Assembly (NCBI GenBank): GCA_944322635.1
Contig: CALUPL010000036.1
Span: 1-64,000 of the forward strand
Source: an uncultured Mailhella sp.
GTDB taxonomy: Bacteria; Desulfobacterota; Desulfovibrionia; Desulfovibrionales; Desulfovibrionaceae
Length of the DNA: 64,000 nt
Direction: 5' to 3'
Position 1 is the first letter of the stretch. Each line of letters starts with the position of its first letter. The translations under genes were made by a program, and so were the position numbers. This document shows positions 40,894-50,760 of the stretch, piece by piece. The notes below the pieces were generated by a model, which worked only from the letters and a program-made list of their open reading frames with translations, did no database searches and was not told the origin of the DNA.

Positions 40894-42006
40894 TCATGAT
40901 GCACGCGACTGTTCCAGATTCCGCTTCATGTTCTCTATGCGACGCCAGGACGCTTCAAGCCTCTCACGGCTCACCGCGCCCTCGCGCACCAGATGCATGA
41001 GTGCCTGAAAGACCTTGTCGTGCAGCTGAGGATCATAGGAAAGATTGTTGCCGAAAAGCAGAATGTCGTTGCCGGCTTTTACGGCAAGTCTCACCCGCTC
41101 TTCAAGGGAACGCCCCCTGGCCACTGCGCCCATCTGAAGATCGTCGCTGATGACCACGCCGTCCCAGCCGAGTTTCCGGCGCAGCAGCTTTTCAACAACC
41201 TCAAAGGACAGGGAGGAAGGCAGGCGTGCGTCGAGTCCGCGATGATAGACGTGCGCCACGAGCACCATGCCCGGCCAGCCTCTCTGGAAGGCTTCCACAT
41301 AGGGAAGAAGCTCCTCCTTGGTCCATGTTTTCGTCACATCCGGCAGCTCAAGGTGAGAATCCTTGCCGGCGCTGCCGAGTCCGGGAAAATGCTTGAGCGC
41401 GGGCAGAACGCCCGCCTCGCGCAGTCCGTCGGCAAAGGCGAGGGCCTGCCGCGTTACCTGCTCACTGCCCGCTCCGAACAGTCTTCCGGCGTCTCCGAGT
41501 CCCGGGCTCTGCGAAACGCGGCGCAGATCCACCACCGGTGCAAGATCCACGTTGATGCCTATTTCCGCCATTTCCACTCCAGCCTTGAACCCGAGGACAC
41601 GCACTTCATCCTCACTCATGCGTCCCATGGCTTCGGCCGAAGGCAGCGCAAAAAAGCCGCGTTCCGGCTTCAGACGGCATACTTTGCCGCCTTCCTGATC
41701 CACGGCCACAAGCAGCGTTCGGGGAGCAACAGACTGAAGGGAAACAATCAGACGCTTCAGCTGTGAGGGAGACTCGACATTATACAGCTCTCCCTTCCGG
41801 CGCCCTTTGTCGAACAGAATGACGCCTCCGATACGCCCCTCGGCTACGGCCTTGAGCACGGATGTCGGGGCCTTCGTTCCATGAAAACCCACCATGATCA
41901 TGGCGCCGACCATCTCTTCCAACGAAGGCGCGCGTGAAGACGCGGCGGCACACGGCCCGGGCAGAAGCCATGCCAGCGCCAGAACAACGATCAGAAGCAA
42001 ACGCAC
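40894..42006 (-). CDS. nagZ: Beta-N-acetylhexosaminidase (glycoside hydrolase family 3)
   Basis: 370 residues. NagZ-type GH3 enzymes cut N-acetylglucosamine from muropeptides. The catalytic His/Asp loop is KHFPGLGSAGKDSH (KHFPGHG is commoner) and the nucleophile Asp is in VVISDDLQMGA. The start at GTG 42006 leaves an N-terminal hydrophobic signal (RLLLIVVLALAWLLPGPCAA), so this copy is exported, unlike the cytoplasmic NagZ of enterics. It begins eight bases after the TetR stop and is probably co-transcribed with it. Confidence 0.88.
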   Translation of the reverse strand: MRLLLIVVLALAWLLPGPCAAASSRAPSLEEMVGAMIMVGFHGTKAPTSVLKAVAEGRIGGVILFDKGRRKGELYNVESPSQLKRLIVSLQSVAPRTLLVAVDQEGGKVCRLKPERGFFALPSAEAMGRMSEDEVRVLGFKAGVEMAEIGINVDLAPVVDLRRVSQSPGLGDAGRLFGAGSEQVTRQALAFADGLREAGVLPALKHFPGLGSAGKDSHLELPDVTKTWTKEELLPYVEAFQRGWPGMVLVAHVYHRGLDARLPSSLSFEVVEKLLRRKLGWDGVVISDDLQMGAVARGRSLEERVRLAVKAGNDILLFGNNLSYDPQLHDKVFQALMHLVREGAVSRERLEASWRRIENMKRNLEQSRAS

Positions 42007-42013
42007 GGAAACC

Positions 42014-42709
42014 TTATTCCTCCTCTTCCTCCCGAGGAGCCACGGCAGGAAGCTCTCCCTTCGCGTAGCGTTCGGAAAAGGCGCGGAGGGCTTCAAAAAG
42101 CAGCAGCTTGAAATGCCTGTTCACATCTTCCTTGCGGTACTCGAATACCGTGGTCAAAGAACGGGCCATGTCGCGCTGTACGCAAAGCATGAGAAGATAC
42201 GGGGCCATCACCGTGATGATGCAGCTTTGCAGCGCCGGATTCTCACGGGGAATACCCGTCAGTTCCGAAAGAAGCGAACCTATGCTCCTTTCCTTGGACA
42301 GCGTGCTTTTCAGAAAATCCACGCCGCCTATGGGCGAAGGGGCAATGAGCTCGTGCGCCCATATCCTTGCATACCAGCTCTGTCCGTCGTAAGCCGCTCC
42401 CATGTAGGCGTCAAGCACTCGTTCCAGCTTTTCCTCCACGGAAAGCTCGGCGGAAGTGATGAGTTCCATCTGTCTTTCATTCACGATGTGCTCATGCACA
42501 TCATCGAGAACGGCGCGGTACAGATCGTCCCGGCTGCCGAAGTAGTAATTGACGGCGGCAATGTTCACGCCCGCCTCACGACATATCATCTTGCTGGTCG
42601 TGTCGGCATAGCCGTGCTCGGCAAACAGCCGCACGGCGGTACCGAGAATCTGACGGCGCGTGGCTTCACCGTCCTCGCGCGAGTGCTTCTTGCGGGAAAA
42701 AAACAGCAT
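42014..42709 (-). CDS. TetR-family transcriptional regulator
   Basis: 231 residues from ATG 42709. The N-terminal DNA-binding domain is clear (RRQILGTAVRLFAEHGYADTTSKMICREAGVNIAAVNYYFGSRDDLYR, shown here only as FAEHGYADTTSKMICREAGV). The C-terminal domain resembles the CecR/DUF1956 group. The tail is acidic (EEEEE). Longer in-frame starts exist up to 42838. It precedes nagZ by eight bases; two palindromes lie in its upstream region. Its target is likely itself and nagZ, or the divergent yddG. Confidence 0.85.
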   Translation of the reverse strand: MLFFSRKKHSREDGEATRRQILGTAVRLFAEHGYADTTSKMICREAGVNIAAVNYYFGSRDDLYRAVLDDVHEHIVNERQMELITSAELSVEEKLERVLDAYMGAAYDGQSWYARIWAHELIAPSPIGGVDFLKSTLSKERSIGSLLSELTGIPRENPALQSCIITVMAPYLLMLCVQRDMARSLTTVFEYRKEDVNRHFKLLLFEALRAFSERYAKGELPAVAPREEEEE

Positions 42710-43240
42710 ACGGGAAAACCTCTCGTCAGGGAACGCTGCATCCAGCATACGACAGGAAGGGGCGGGCCGCAACGGCATTTCCCAAAATGCAGCGATGAAA
42801 AAAGGGTAAAAAAAGGCTGGGGCATCCTGGACGGCCATGCCCCAGAACCTTCACGGCCGCCAAGGGGTGGCAGACATCATGCGTATCTCTTTCATGACAT
42901 CTCGCCGTCCTTCCCCAGAAAGCGGCCCGCGCGACAAAGGAATGGAGAGGTTGTATTCCCGCGCGCACCACGAGCGAAATTCGTCCCGTAAAACGGGAGA
43001 GCGCTGTTTTCAGCAATCTCAAATCTAAATTTGAATTTGAACAACTCCGTTCGTTCTGTCAAGTCAAAAATCACCGGGACACGCCTCATTGCTCCTTCGG
43101 AACGCATGAATATTTTCTGCCAATTCACCTGAAACATTCATAAAAGACAAACAATATCAATATACTGACACCATATTGACAAAACATGAAAACTGGCGGA
43201 TGGCCAAAAGCAGCACTTTCATTTCAAAGGAAAAAGCGCC
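42710..43240. other. Divergent TetR / yddG control region
   Basis: 531 bases with no credible gene. Two inverted repeats stand out: TCAAAT-CTAA-ATTTGA at 43019-43034 and TCAATAT...ATATTGA at 43157-43179 with a nine-base spacer. The second is 61 bases before yddG. Either may be the TetR operator. Confidence 0.5.
43157..43179. promoter_or_regulatory. Inverted repeat upstream of yddG
   Basis: Seven-base arms TCAATAT (43157-43163) and ATATTGA (43173-43179) around a nine-base spacer. Size and position fit a dimeric repressor site. Confidence 0.4.
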
Positions 43241-44140
43241 ATGTCCTTTCTTCCATCCGCCAGTAGCAAGGCCACGCTCTTGGGACTCACCGCTCCCGTC
43301 TGCTGGGGCATGTCCGTCGGGCTGGTACGCAGCATCACGGAACAGTTCGGTCTTGCCGCCGGACTGTCCATTCTCTACGTGTCCACCTGCATTTTTCTCG
43401 TGTTCTTTCTCGGCCTGCCGAAACTGAGCGCCTACCCCAAAAAATATCTTTTTCTGGGCATTCCGACGGCCAATGTGTGTTCCGTCTGCTTCTGCCTGTC
43501 GCTGTATCTTTCAGACGGAGGACAGCAGACCGTGGAAGTTGGCATGGTCAACTATCTCTGGCCCTGCCTTGTGGTGCTTTTCGCCGTGCTCTTCAACGGT
43601 CAGAAAGCCAGATGGTGGATTGCCCCGGGCGTTGTCATCAGCTTTCTCGGCGTCATGCTGGTACTCGGCGGCGAAAGGGGGATTCAGCCCGCGGAAATAT
43701 GGATGCACGTGCAGAACAATCCGTGGAGCTACGTGCTGGCCTTTTTCGGTGCAGTGGCCTGGGCCGCCTACTCCAACCTCACAAGGGCATGGTCCAACGG
43801 ACAGAACCCCACGCTCATCGTGTTCGCCATCGACAGCGTCATTTTCACCTCTCTGTGGATTGCCGGTTTCGGCGACATCTCCCATGCCTCGCTCACAGGC
43901 TGGGTGAGCGTCGTCATCGGGGCCGTGGCCATGGGCGGTTCCTACGCCGCATGGAGTTACGGGGTCACAAAAGGCAACATCACCATTCTCGCCATTGCCT
44001 CCTATTTCACTCCGGTGCTCTCCTGTCTGTTCGCCACGGTATGGATAGGCGCGAAGCTCGACGGAGCCTTCTGGCAGGGCGTGTCCGTCATCGTGCTCGG
44101 TTCCCTTCTCTGCTGGAGCTCCACGGTCATGCGCAAATAA
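43241..44140 (+). CDS. yddG: Aromatic amino acid exporter YddG-like (DMT family)
   Basis: 299 residues, ten helices, two EamA repeats. The opening TLLGLTAPVCWGMSVGLVRSITEQFG and the motif VGMVNYLWPCLVVLFAVLFNGQKARWW (in part: NYLWPCLVVLFAVLFNGQKA) match YddG, which exports Phe, Tyr, Trp and some other amino acids. The ATG has an AAAGGA site. Monocistronic, ending in a shared terminator with rlmN. Confidence 0.85.
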   Translation: MSFLPSASSKATLLGLTAPVCWGMSVGLVRSITEQFGLAAGLSILYVSTCIFLVFFLGLPKLSAYPKKYLFLGIPTANVCSVCFCLSLYLSDGGQQTVEVGMVNYLWPCLVVLFAVLFNGQKARWWIAPGVVISFLGVMLVLGGERGIQPAEIWMHVQNNPWSYVLAFFGAVAWAAYSNLTRAWSNGQNPTLIVFAIDSVIFTSLWIAGFGDISHASLTGWVSVVIGAVAMGGSYAAWSYGVTKGNITILAIASYFTPVLSCLFATVWIGAKLDGAFWQGVSVIVLGSLLCWSSTVMRK

Positions 44141-44167
44141 CGCCGTACCGCGCATCAGAACGATACG

Positions 44168-44202
44168 AAAAAGGGGACTCTGAAATGTCGGAGTCCCTTT
44201 TT
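44168..44202. terminator. Bidirectional terminator between yddG and rlmN
   Basis: GGGACTC and GAGTCCC arms with A5 on the left and T5 on the right (44168-44202). It serves both converging genes. Confidence 0.8.
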
Positions 44203-44247
44203 CCTCTGTTGATGCTGCAGCATTCTCCGTACAACGAATGTCGAAGA

Positions 44248-45345
44248 TCAGCTTTTTCCCGCCGCAGCATCATGAGCGGCGCGAAGCTGGCCGCAGGCCG
44301 CCTCTATGTCCTGTCCCTTGCTCTTGCGCACGATGGCGGTAATGTCCTTGGCCCAGAGAGCCTTTTCAAAGCGCAGAAGCTCTTCCGGCGAAGGGGCGCG
44401 ATACTCCGTACCCGGCGTGGGATTGTAGGGAATGAGATTCAGCTTTGCCTTGAGACGCGCACATATGCGGGCAAGCTGCCGGACGTGCTCCGGCTGGTCG
44501 TTGACCCCGGCAATCACAAGATACTCAAGGGTGATGCGCTCCCTCGTCTTGAGAGGATACTCTTCCAGAGCGCCGATAAGTTCCTCGAGCGGCCAGCTTG
44601 CGGCGCGTGGCATGAGCTTTTCACGGAGCTCCTGATTGGGCGCATGCAGCGACACCGCAAGAAAAGCCAGTCCGCTGTCGCCGAATTCCCTCATGCCGGA
44701 CTTGATGCCGCAGGTGGAAACCGTGATGCGGCGCGGAGAAAAGGCCAGCCCTCTGGGATGCTCCAAAGTGCGCAGGGAATCCATGACCGTGGAAAGATTA
44801 AGCAGAGGCTCACCCATCCCCATATAAACGAGATTGCGGATGATGGGACGTTCCGGCTGAGTATCGTGCACATAGGCGCGCGCCACCTGTACCTGACCGA
44901 GGATCTCCCCCATGGTCATGTTGCGCCTGAATCCGAGCTTGCCCGTGCTGCAGAAGGAACATGCCATGGCGCAGCCCACCTGCGTGGACACACACTGCGT
45001 CATGCGCACGGAAAGATCATTGGGCCTCTTGGGGGCGTCACTGGGAATGAGCACCGTTTCCACGAGCTCACCGTCGGCAAGCTCAAGCAGAAACTTGGTG
45101 GTTCCGTCGGAACTTACGCGCACGTCGGCAATGGAAGGCCAGCGAATTTCGGCAATTTCCGCCAGCTTTGCCCTGTCGTTCTGGGAAATGTCGGTCATGG
45201 CCTCAAAGCCGGACACGTTCTTCACCCATATCCACTGCCATATCTGCACGGCACGGAATTTCTTGAATCCCAGCTCCTCCATGACGAAACGTTCAAGAGC
45301 GGGATACGGCAGATCGCAGAGATTCACTTTGCTTGAGGTGGACAT
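44248..45345 (-). CDS. rlmN: 23S rRNA (adenine2503-C2)-methyltransferase RlmN
   Basis: 365 residues. RlmN is a radical-SAM methylase for A2503 of 23S rRNA and A37 of some tRNAs. The cluster motif CAMACSFCSTG, the SAM-binding MGMGEPLLN, and the second methylation cysteine in DIEAACGQL near the C-terminus are all present; the other catalytic Cys is in VSTQVGCAMAC or its equivalent. Start at ATG 45345, weak AGGA site. Confidence 0.95.
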   Translation of the reverse strand: MSTSSKVNLCDLPYPALERFVMEELGFKKFRAVQIWQWIWVKNVSGFEAMTDISQNDRAKLAEIAEIRWPSIADVRVSSDGTTKFLLELADGELVETVLIPSDAPKRPNDLSVRMTQCVSTQVGCAMACSFCSTGKLGFRRNMTMGEILGQVQVARAYVHDTQPERPIIRNLVYMGMGEPLLNLSTVMDSLRTLEHPRGLAFSPRRITVSTCGIKSGMREFGDSGLAFLAVSLHAPNQELREKLMPRAASWPLEELIGALEEYPLKTRERITLEYLVIAGVNDQPEHVRQLARICARLKAKLNLIPYNPTPGTEYRAPSPEELLRFEKALWAKDITAIVRKSKGQDIEAACGQLRAAHDAAAGKS

Positions 45346-45443
45346 GAACAATCCTCGGCCGCCGTGCGGTCAGTTGCTTGATCGTTTGAATGTCGCCCCA
45401 AAAGGCGGCATCGCATAATAAAAATTCGGCTCTTCGTCCGACC

Positions 45444-45474
45444 CGGAGAAGAAACAGATTTCGTTTCTTCTCCG
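45444..45474 (-). terminator. Perfect 12-bp hairpin between dus and rlmN
   Basis: CGGAGAAGAAAC (45444-45455) and GTTTCTTCTCCG (45463-45474) around a seven-base loop, 26 bases after the dus stop codon. No T run follows on the minus strand, so termination is not certain. Confidence 0.45.
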
Positions 45475-45499
45475 AATGTACCGCCAACAGAAGTCTCTG

Positions 45500-46573
45500 T
45501 CAGCCCAGATAGCGGTTCAGGATGTCGTCGAGTTCATCCCAGCTGCGGCAGGATACGATTTCCTGTCGCAGTGCCCGTGCGCCGTCGAGATTTTTAACAT
45601 AGCGCGGCACGAACGTGCGCATTTTCAAAAGCGCATGCTCCGGCGCATAGCGACGGGCCAGCGCAGCATGACGACGTATGACCGCAAAAAGTGCAGCACT
45701 GTCGGCCGGCAGATCATCAAGCACGTCGCAGGCGTGCTGAGCATCGAGCGTTCTGCCCTCCTCGCAGGCTATGCCTGACCCCTTCGGAAGATCTCCTTCC
45801 AGGGCACCGCCGGCAATCAGCCTTCCGTGTTCGGCAAATACGGCCGGATTCTTGAGCGCTCCACGCGCATACATGACGGATGCGGCACCTGTTTCCCTGA
45901 TGGTGCGCACACCATCGGCCGCAGTAAAAAGATCGCCGCTCGCAATCACGGGAACGGAAAGCTCATGGGCGAGTTCGGCCACGGCCGAATGCCTGGGCCT
46001 TCCGGAAAATCCCTGAACGGCATGCCTGGGGTGCAGCGTTATCCATCCGGCCCCAAGATCGGCCAGACGGCGGGCAAGCTCCAGATAGACTTCATGTTCC
46101 TCGTCCCAGCCGAGACGTATCTTGAACCCTACTCTCCCCGGCCCGGCCGCCCGAATGACGGCTTCGGCCACGCGCAGTGCGCCCGGCACATCGCGCAGCA
46201 TGGCCGCTCCCGCGCCCGTTTTCGTCACCTTGGGAACGGAACAGCCCATGTTCACATCGAACCAGGAAAATCCCCTGTGACGAAGAATGAGAACGGCCTG
46301 CTCCATGAACTCGACCTCGGCCCCGAAAATCTGCACCACCAGCGGGTGATCACAAACCGAGCTTCCGTCTTCCAGAGCGTCCCCTTCCAAACTTGTAGTG
46401 GCAAGAAGCTCCTCGGTATTACGTCCCCCGTACACAAGCCCCTTGGCACTCACCATTTCTGTGCAGCATACGGCGGCCCCCAGTTCTCGGCACAAAAGCC
46501 GGAAGGGAAGATCGGACCAGCCTGCAAGAGGCGCAAGCCACGGAGCATCGGGACGAATGGGAAGTTCTGACAT
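45500..46573 (-). CDS. dus: tRNA-dihydrouridine synthase (Dus family)
   Basis: 357 residues. Dus enzymes reduce tRNA uridines to dihydrouridine with FMN. The FMN barrel shows LAPLAGWSDLPFR at the start, the catalytic cysteine in FDVNMGCSVPKV, the GAGAAML motif, KIRLGWDEEH and ASGDLFTAAD. It is closest to DusB-like enzymes, but the subclass is not certain. I start at ATG 46573, with an AGGA site; an ATG 18 bases upstream is less likely. The protein ends with an extra ~60 residues of helix typical of the family. Confidence 0.92.
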   Translation of the reverse strand: MSELPIRPDAPWLAPLAGWSDLPFRLLCRELGAAVCCTEMVSAKGLVYGGRNTEELLATTSLEGDALEDGSSVCDHPLVVQIFGAEVEFMEQAVLILRHRGFSWFDVNMGCSVPKVTKTGAGAAMLRDVPGALRVAEAVIRAAGPGRVGFKIRLGWDEEHEVYLELARRLADLGAGWITLHPRHAVQGFSGRPRHSAVAELAHELSVPVIASGDLFTAADGVRTIRETGAASVMYARGALKNPAVFAEHGRLIAGGALEGDLPKGSGIACEEGRTLDAQHACDVLDDLPADSAALFAVIRRHAALARRYAPEHALLKMRTFVPRYVKNLDGARALRQEIVSCRSWDELDDILNRYLG

Positions 46574-46865
46574 GGACCATCCTGAAAACATGAATTTCCG
46601 AAGCCTGGGCTACGGAAACGAAAAACTGTGCGGGGAAAATTATCATCACCCGGAGAGACGGAAAAAAGCATCAGGCATGGTGAGAGGAGCAGGCGGCATC
46701 CGAACTCTCATACCCACGAAAAAAATCCGGGCAGACATTACTTTCTGTCTGTTGCTTCGCACAGCTTCCGGTACGACCGCGCGTAAAAACAACCTGAGTC
46801 ATCACTCCCGGGCATTTTCGGCGTTATGCATAGCAGGCGAAGGGGGCTTATGGCAAGGCGGCGTT

Positions 46866-47666
46866 TTACGATTCGTGATTTTCAAAACGGGAAGAGCGTG
46901 CCAGCACGGCGACATCCACGCTTACGGCTCCTGCCGAAAGCAGGCACTCCGCAGCTCTCCTCAGGGTTGCGCCCGTCGTGCACACGTCGTCCACAAGAAG
47001 TGTACGCAAGCCCCTGGCATCAGCACATCCGAAAGGCTGCTTCAATTTCTGTCGCTCTTCCCGGTTCAAAAGCTCCTGCGGCGTCACCGAGCGGATTTTA
47101 GTCAGAAGATCCGATCTTACGGGCACTCCCAGCGCCGCAGACACGGGACGAACAATCTCCCTGCACTGATTGAAGCCCCTCTCATGCAGCCTGCATCCAT
47201 CCAGCGGCATGGGAACAATAACGTCCGGCTTTGCCGTCACCGCATAGTGCTCGACGCAAAGCGCCGCCAGCAAATGGCCGAGCGCCTCTGCACAGGCCAG
47301 AGAACCGCCGAACTTCATGCGCAGGACAAGTTCCCGCAGCAATCCGCCGTACACGCCGAAAAACAGAAAATCGTTCCATGGCGGCGTACGGACAAGACAC
47401 TGCCCGCAGGGGGCGCAGGGAGCTTCTTCCCATACCGACGGCTCTCCGCAGTACGGACAGAAGCCCGTCCTGCGGCGCTTCATCTTCTTTCTGCATTCCG
47501 AACAGAAAAAACGGCTCAGAACGCCTTCCGGCGTGTTTTCCCTCTCTGCGTCCGGTTCAAAGGGTTCGCGGCAGGCCACGCAGCGGCGCTCCCAGAAACC
47601 GAACAGACGAAGTGCTTCGGCGGCGCAGTTCCCAGCTGCCTCGCTCATGCCGCCGAACATCTTCAC
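46866..47666 (-). CDS. comF: ComF-family phosphoribosyltransferase-like protein
   Basis: 266 residues. ComF proteins act in DNA uptake or recycling of fragments in other bacteria. An N-terminal zinc-ribbon-like set of cysteines (CVACREP, FFCSECRKK, CPYCGE, CAPCGQC) precedes a PRTase domain with the PRPP loop LLVDDVCTTGATLR and GFNQCREI. The frame starts at GTG 47666, overlapping the stop of the flavin reductase gene; an ATG six bases on is equally possible. The pair are translationally coupled. Confidence 0.87.
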   Translation of the reverse strand: MKMFGGMSEAAGNCAAEALRLFGFWERRCVACREPFEPDAERENTPEGVLSRFFCSECRKKMKRRRTGFCPYCGEPSVWEEAPCAPCGQCLVRTPPWNDFLFFGVYGGLLRELVLRMKFGGSLACAEALGHLLAALCVEHYAVTAKPDVIVPMPLDGCRLHERGFNQCREIVRPVSAALGVPVRSDLLTKIRSVTPQELLNREERQKLKQPFGCADARGLRTLLVDDVCTTGATLRRAAECLLSAGAVSVDVAVLARSSRFENHES

Positions 47667-48235
47667 AGGCCGTGCCTCCCGGCCAGATTTCCGGCGAACT
47701 CTGCAATACGGGTGCAGGCTTCCCCGCTGGACGCAAGGTCACCCGGCCTGTCCAAACCGTAAATCCGCAAAGGATCCTCCCACGTCAGTCCCAGCGCGAG
47801 CGCCATGTAGCGAAACGTTCGTTCCGCCCCCTCAAAAAGCTTGTCACCGCGAAGACGTGCGCCGAAAAGAACAGCCGTCACGGCTTTTCCCCGTCCCGGT
47901 TTTTCCCCGCAGGTCCAGAAGCACTGGGCTCGATCTATCCACGCCTTGGCCTGGGCGGGTACATGATAAAAGTACACCGGAGAGACAATAACGCTGATCG
48001 GCGCGGCGAACATGGCGTCAAACAATTTTCTTGCACCGTCGCCCGGGGCATCGAGAGTGCATTGCCCGGGATGTGCGTCGCAGTATCCGCAGGAAATGCA
48101 CGGGTGTACTCCCTCATCCGCAATACGCCACGTGCGGCACGGCACACTCAAGCTCTGCTTCAGAAGGGCAACGGCCGCATCACTGTTGCCGCCCCTTCTC
48201 GGACTGCACGAAGCAAGAAAGACCGGAGCCGTCAT
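47663..48235 (-). CDS. NADPH-dependent FMN reductase / iron-sulfur flavoprotein-like
   Basis: 190 residues with a flavodoxin-like fold. The phosphate loop SCSPRRGGNSD and the middle SPVYFYHVPAQAKAWIDR are typical of NAD(P)H:FMN reductases. It also carries the cysteines CISCGYCDAHPGQC at about residues 46-59, which is the pattern of iron-sulfur flavoproteins in anaerobes, so a 4Fe-4S cluster is likely. GAGGAGG site before ATG 48235. Physiological partner unknown. Confidence 0.82.
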   Translation of the reverse strand: MTAPVFLASCSPRRGGNSDAAVALLKQSLSVPCRTWRIADEGVHPCISCGYCDAHPGQCTLDAPGDGARKLFDAMFAAPISVIVSPVYFYHVPAQAKAWIDRAQCFWTCGEKPGRGKAVTAVLFGARLRGDKLFEGAERTFRYMALALGLTWEDPLRIYGLDRPGDLASSGEACTRIAEFAGNLAGRHGL

Positions 48236-48403
48236 GCCCCCTCCTCATGATTCTTCGACCGCAATCGGCCGGGACGAAAAACCGGCACGCACGACGGAGC
48301 CTTCATCAACGTTTTTTCTGATCTTCAGGGCGAGACCTTCCGACCCCTTTCCCGCATTCAGCGCCGGCATCACCGGAAAAAAGCAACCGTTGGCCGGGCA
48401 AGC

Positions 48404-49018
48404 TCAGCCCCGGCAGCAGCAGTTGTGCACCTTCTCGTAACCGATGCTCGTTTCCGGCCCGTGTCCGGGATACACCACCACGTTGTCGGGAAGAGTGTAA
48501 ATGCTCTCCCGCAGAGACGTCACAAGCTTTCCGCCGTCGCCGCCGGGAAGGTCGGTGCGTCCCACGGAACGGAAAAACAAAAGATCCCCTGTGATCACAA
48601 GTCCGAGGTCGGCGAAGTAATAGCAGAGACTTCCTTCGGAATGTCCCGGCGTATGAATGACGCGGCAGGACAGACTGCCCCAGGAAATCTCGCCCGGAGC
48701 GAGAATCTCCGCTTCAAAGGGCTTCAAATTCATGCCGAAGCACATGCCCTTGCACAGAAGAAGCCCTCGCTCCTCCCAGTCCTCCGCTCCCACGAGCGGC
48801 AGAAAACCCGTGGCCCGGGTCATGTCGGCGCAGCCTATGCAATGGTCGCAGTGCAGATGCGTAAGAGCCACGGCACGCAGGGTAAGCCGATTTTCGGCAA
48901 GGCTCTTCAATACCAGGTCCGTATCGTCGGAAGGGTCGAATACTACGGCATCCCTGCCGTTATGCACGATATAGCAGTTCGCTTCCAGCGGACCGAAAGG
49001 AAGGGTAATGACGGGCAT
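48404..49018 (-). CDS. Metallo-beta-lactamase fold hydrolase (glyoxalase II-like)
   Basis: 204 residues. The metal-binding signature THLHCDHCIG is present, with later ligands in IHTPGHSEGS, TGDLLFF and YPGHGPETS, so both metal sites look complete. The family hydrolyses thioesters such as S-lactoylglutathione; the length fits the short YcbL-type enzymes. ATG 49018 follows AAGGAG. The C-terminus ends CCCRG, an unusual run of cysteines. Confidence 0.88.
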   Translation of the reverse strand: MPVITLPFGPLEANCYIVHNGRDAVVFDPSDDTDLVLKSLAENRLTLRAVALTHLHCDHCIGCADMTRATGFLPLVGAEDWEERGLLLCKGMCFGMNLKPFEAEILAPGEISWGSLSCRVIHTPGHSEGSLCYYFADLGLVITGDLLFFRSVGRTDLPGGDGGKLVTSLRESIYTLPDNVVVYPGHGPETSIGYEKVHNCCCRG

Positions 49019-49192
49019 GGAAGTCTCCTTGGAATCTGTTGTCGTTGCACGCCTGCCCCGCCGGTTCCGACAGAGCCGCGCAGAAACATCCGCGTCTGCG
49101 GCCTGCCCGCGTTGTGCCGCAAAAACGCTTTCATGAAAATCTGCGGCGGCGGACTCTCCTGCCTTATCCTGTTTGCCCGTCTTTCGCAATGA

Positions 49193-49218
49193 AAAGGCCC
49201 CGGCTTCCCGGGGCCTTT
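49193..49218 (-). terminator. Terminator of pdxST
   Basis: AAAGGCCCC (49193-49201) pairs with GGGGCCTTT (49210-49218). On the minus strand it ends in CCTTTTC, 17 bases after the pdxT stop. Confidence 0.7.
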
Positions 49219-49234
49219 GTGCCGCATGACCGCT

Positions 49235-49885
49235 TCAGGCGCAACGGCCTCCGGCAGAACGCCACGACCGGCAGATATGCAGAAAAAACTCGTGGAACCT
49301 TTTGTCGGATGTAAGCTCGGGGTGAAACGACGTGGCAAGAATGCCGTTCTGCCGCACTGCCACGGGACTCAGGCCGAGCGGCCCTTCCACGCGGGAAAGC
49401 ACCTCCACCTCCGGCCCGCACGACACGATGAGCGGCGCACGTATGAACACGGCCTCCACGTCGCCGGCAACACCGCCGACATCAAGTCTGGTTTCAAAGC
49501 TGTCCACCTGCCTGCCGAAGGCATTGCGTCTCACTCTGGCGTCGAGCAGGCCCAGACGCGGCTGATCCAGAGAATCTCCGTCCGGCCCTTCCACCTCGCG
49601 ACACAAAAGTATGAGACCGGCGCAGCTTCCGTAAACGGGCATGCCCGCAAGTCCGCAGGCACGCAGGGGCTCAAGCAGCTTTTCTTCCACAAGCAGTCTG
49701 CCCATGGTGGTGCTCTCCCCTCCGGGCAGCACAAGCCCATCGAAGCTTTCAAGTCCCGCCCATGGAGAATCACCGAGAGGACGACGGATTTCCGTCACCT
49801 TGGCACCGCATTTCTCCAGCATGAGCCTGTGCTCGCGAAACGCCCCCTGAAGCGCAAGAACGCCGATATGAAGAGACTCTACCAT
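49235..49885 (-). CDS. pdxT: Pyridoxal 5'-phosphate synthase glutaminase subunit PdxT
   Basis: 216 residues. PdxT hydrolyses glutamine and passes ammonia to PdxS. The triad is visible: Cys in [10 protein letters not shown] and His-Glu in SFHPEL, with [10 protein letters not shown] forming the oxyanion region. Its start overlaps the pdxS end by seven bases, so they are coupled. Confidence 0.95.
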   Translation of the reverse strand: MVESLHIGVLALQGAFREHRLMLEKCGAKVTEIRRPLGDSPWAGLESFDGLVLPGGESTTMGRLLVEEKLLEPLRACGLAGMPVYGSCAGLILLCREVEGPDGDSLDQPRLGLLDARVRRNAFGRQVDSFETRLDVGGVAGDVEAVFIRAPLIVSCGPEVEVLSRVEGPLGLSPVAVRQNGILATSFHPELTSDKRFHEFFLHICRSWRSAGGRCA

Positions 49886-50760
49886 CCCCTCTCCTGCATG
49901 CGCTGTTCCGGGGCGATGGTGGAAATTTCAAGACCAGGCATGGCTTCGCCGAGTCCTTCCGACACTTCCGCCAGTACGGCCGCATCATTATAATTGGTGG
50001 TGGCCTTTACAATGGCCCTGGCAAAACGCTCCGGATCCGACGACTTGAAAATGCCGGAACCCACGAAAATACCGTCACAGCCGAGCTGCATCATGAGAGC
50101 GGCATCGGCCGGAGTTGAAATGCCGCCCGCCGCAAAGTTCACCACAGGCAATCCCCCTTTTTCGCGCACCACGTGCAGCAGTTCAAGAGGAGCCCCCAGT
50201 TCCTTGGCATAGCCCGCCACTTCCTCTTCCGGCAGAGAAAGCAGATGCCGCAGTTCTCCCATGACGACACGAATATGCCTTACGGCCTCTATCACATTGC
50301 CGGTTCCAGGTTCGCCCTTGGTACGTATCATGGCCGCGCCTTCGGCAATGCGTCGCAGAGCCTCTCCGAGATTGCGGGCTCCGCAGACAAAAGGCACCTT
50401 GAAATCATGCTTGTTCAAATGATAGCGGTCATCCGCGGGCGTAAGTACCTCGCTCTCGTCGATATAGTCCACGCCAAGCTGCTCCAGTATTCTGGCCTCG
50501 GCCATATGCCCGATGCGCACCTTGGCCATGACGGGAATGCTTACCGCCTTCATGATGCTCTTGACGACGGCAGGATCCGCCATGCGGGCCACGCCCCCAG
50601 CCTTGCGGATATCCGCCGGAACACGCTCAAGAGCCATCACGGCGCAGGCTCCGGCCCGCTCGGCAATAACGGCCTGTTCCGGTGTGGTCACGTCCATGAT
50701 GACGCCGCCTTTCAACATTTCCGCAAGTCCGGTCTTCAGCCGAATCGTTCCTTTCTCCAT
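49879..50760 (-). CDS. pdxS: Pyridoxal 5'-phosphate synthase subunit PdxS
   Basis: 293 residues. PdxS makes PLP directly from ribose-5-phosphate, glyceraldehyde-3-phosphate and ammonia. The catalytic residues are in [13 protein letters not shown] (Asp), VMAKVRIGH (Lys) and the second Lys in [16 protein letters not shown] core ([12 protein letters not shown] region). [18 protein letters not shown] is the normal C-terminus. AAGGAG site before ATG 50760. Divergent from the MocR-type gene. Confidence 0.96.
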   Translation of the reverse strand: MEKGTIRLKTGLAEMLKGGVIMDVTTPEQAVIAERAGACAVMALERVPADIRKAGGVARMADPAVVKSIMKAVSIPVMAKVRIGHMAEARILEQLGVDYIDESEVLTPADDRYHLNKHDFKVPFVCGARNLGEALRRIAEGAAMIRTKGEPGTGNVIEAVRHIRVVMGELRHLLSLPEEEVAGYAKELGAPLELLHVVREKGGLPVVNFAAGGISTPADAALMMQLGCDGIFVGSGIFKSSDPERFARAIVKATTNYNDAAVLAEVSEGLGEAMPGLEISTIAPEQRMQERGW

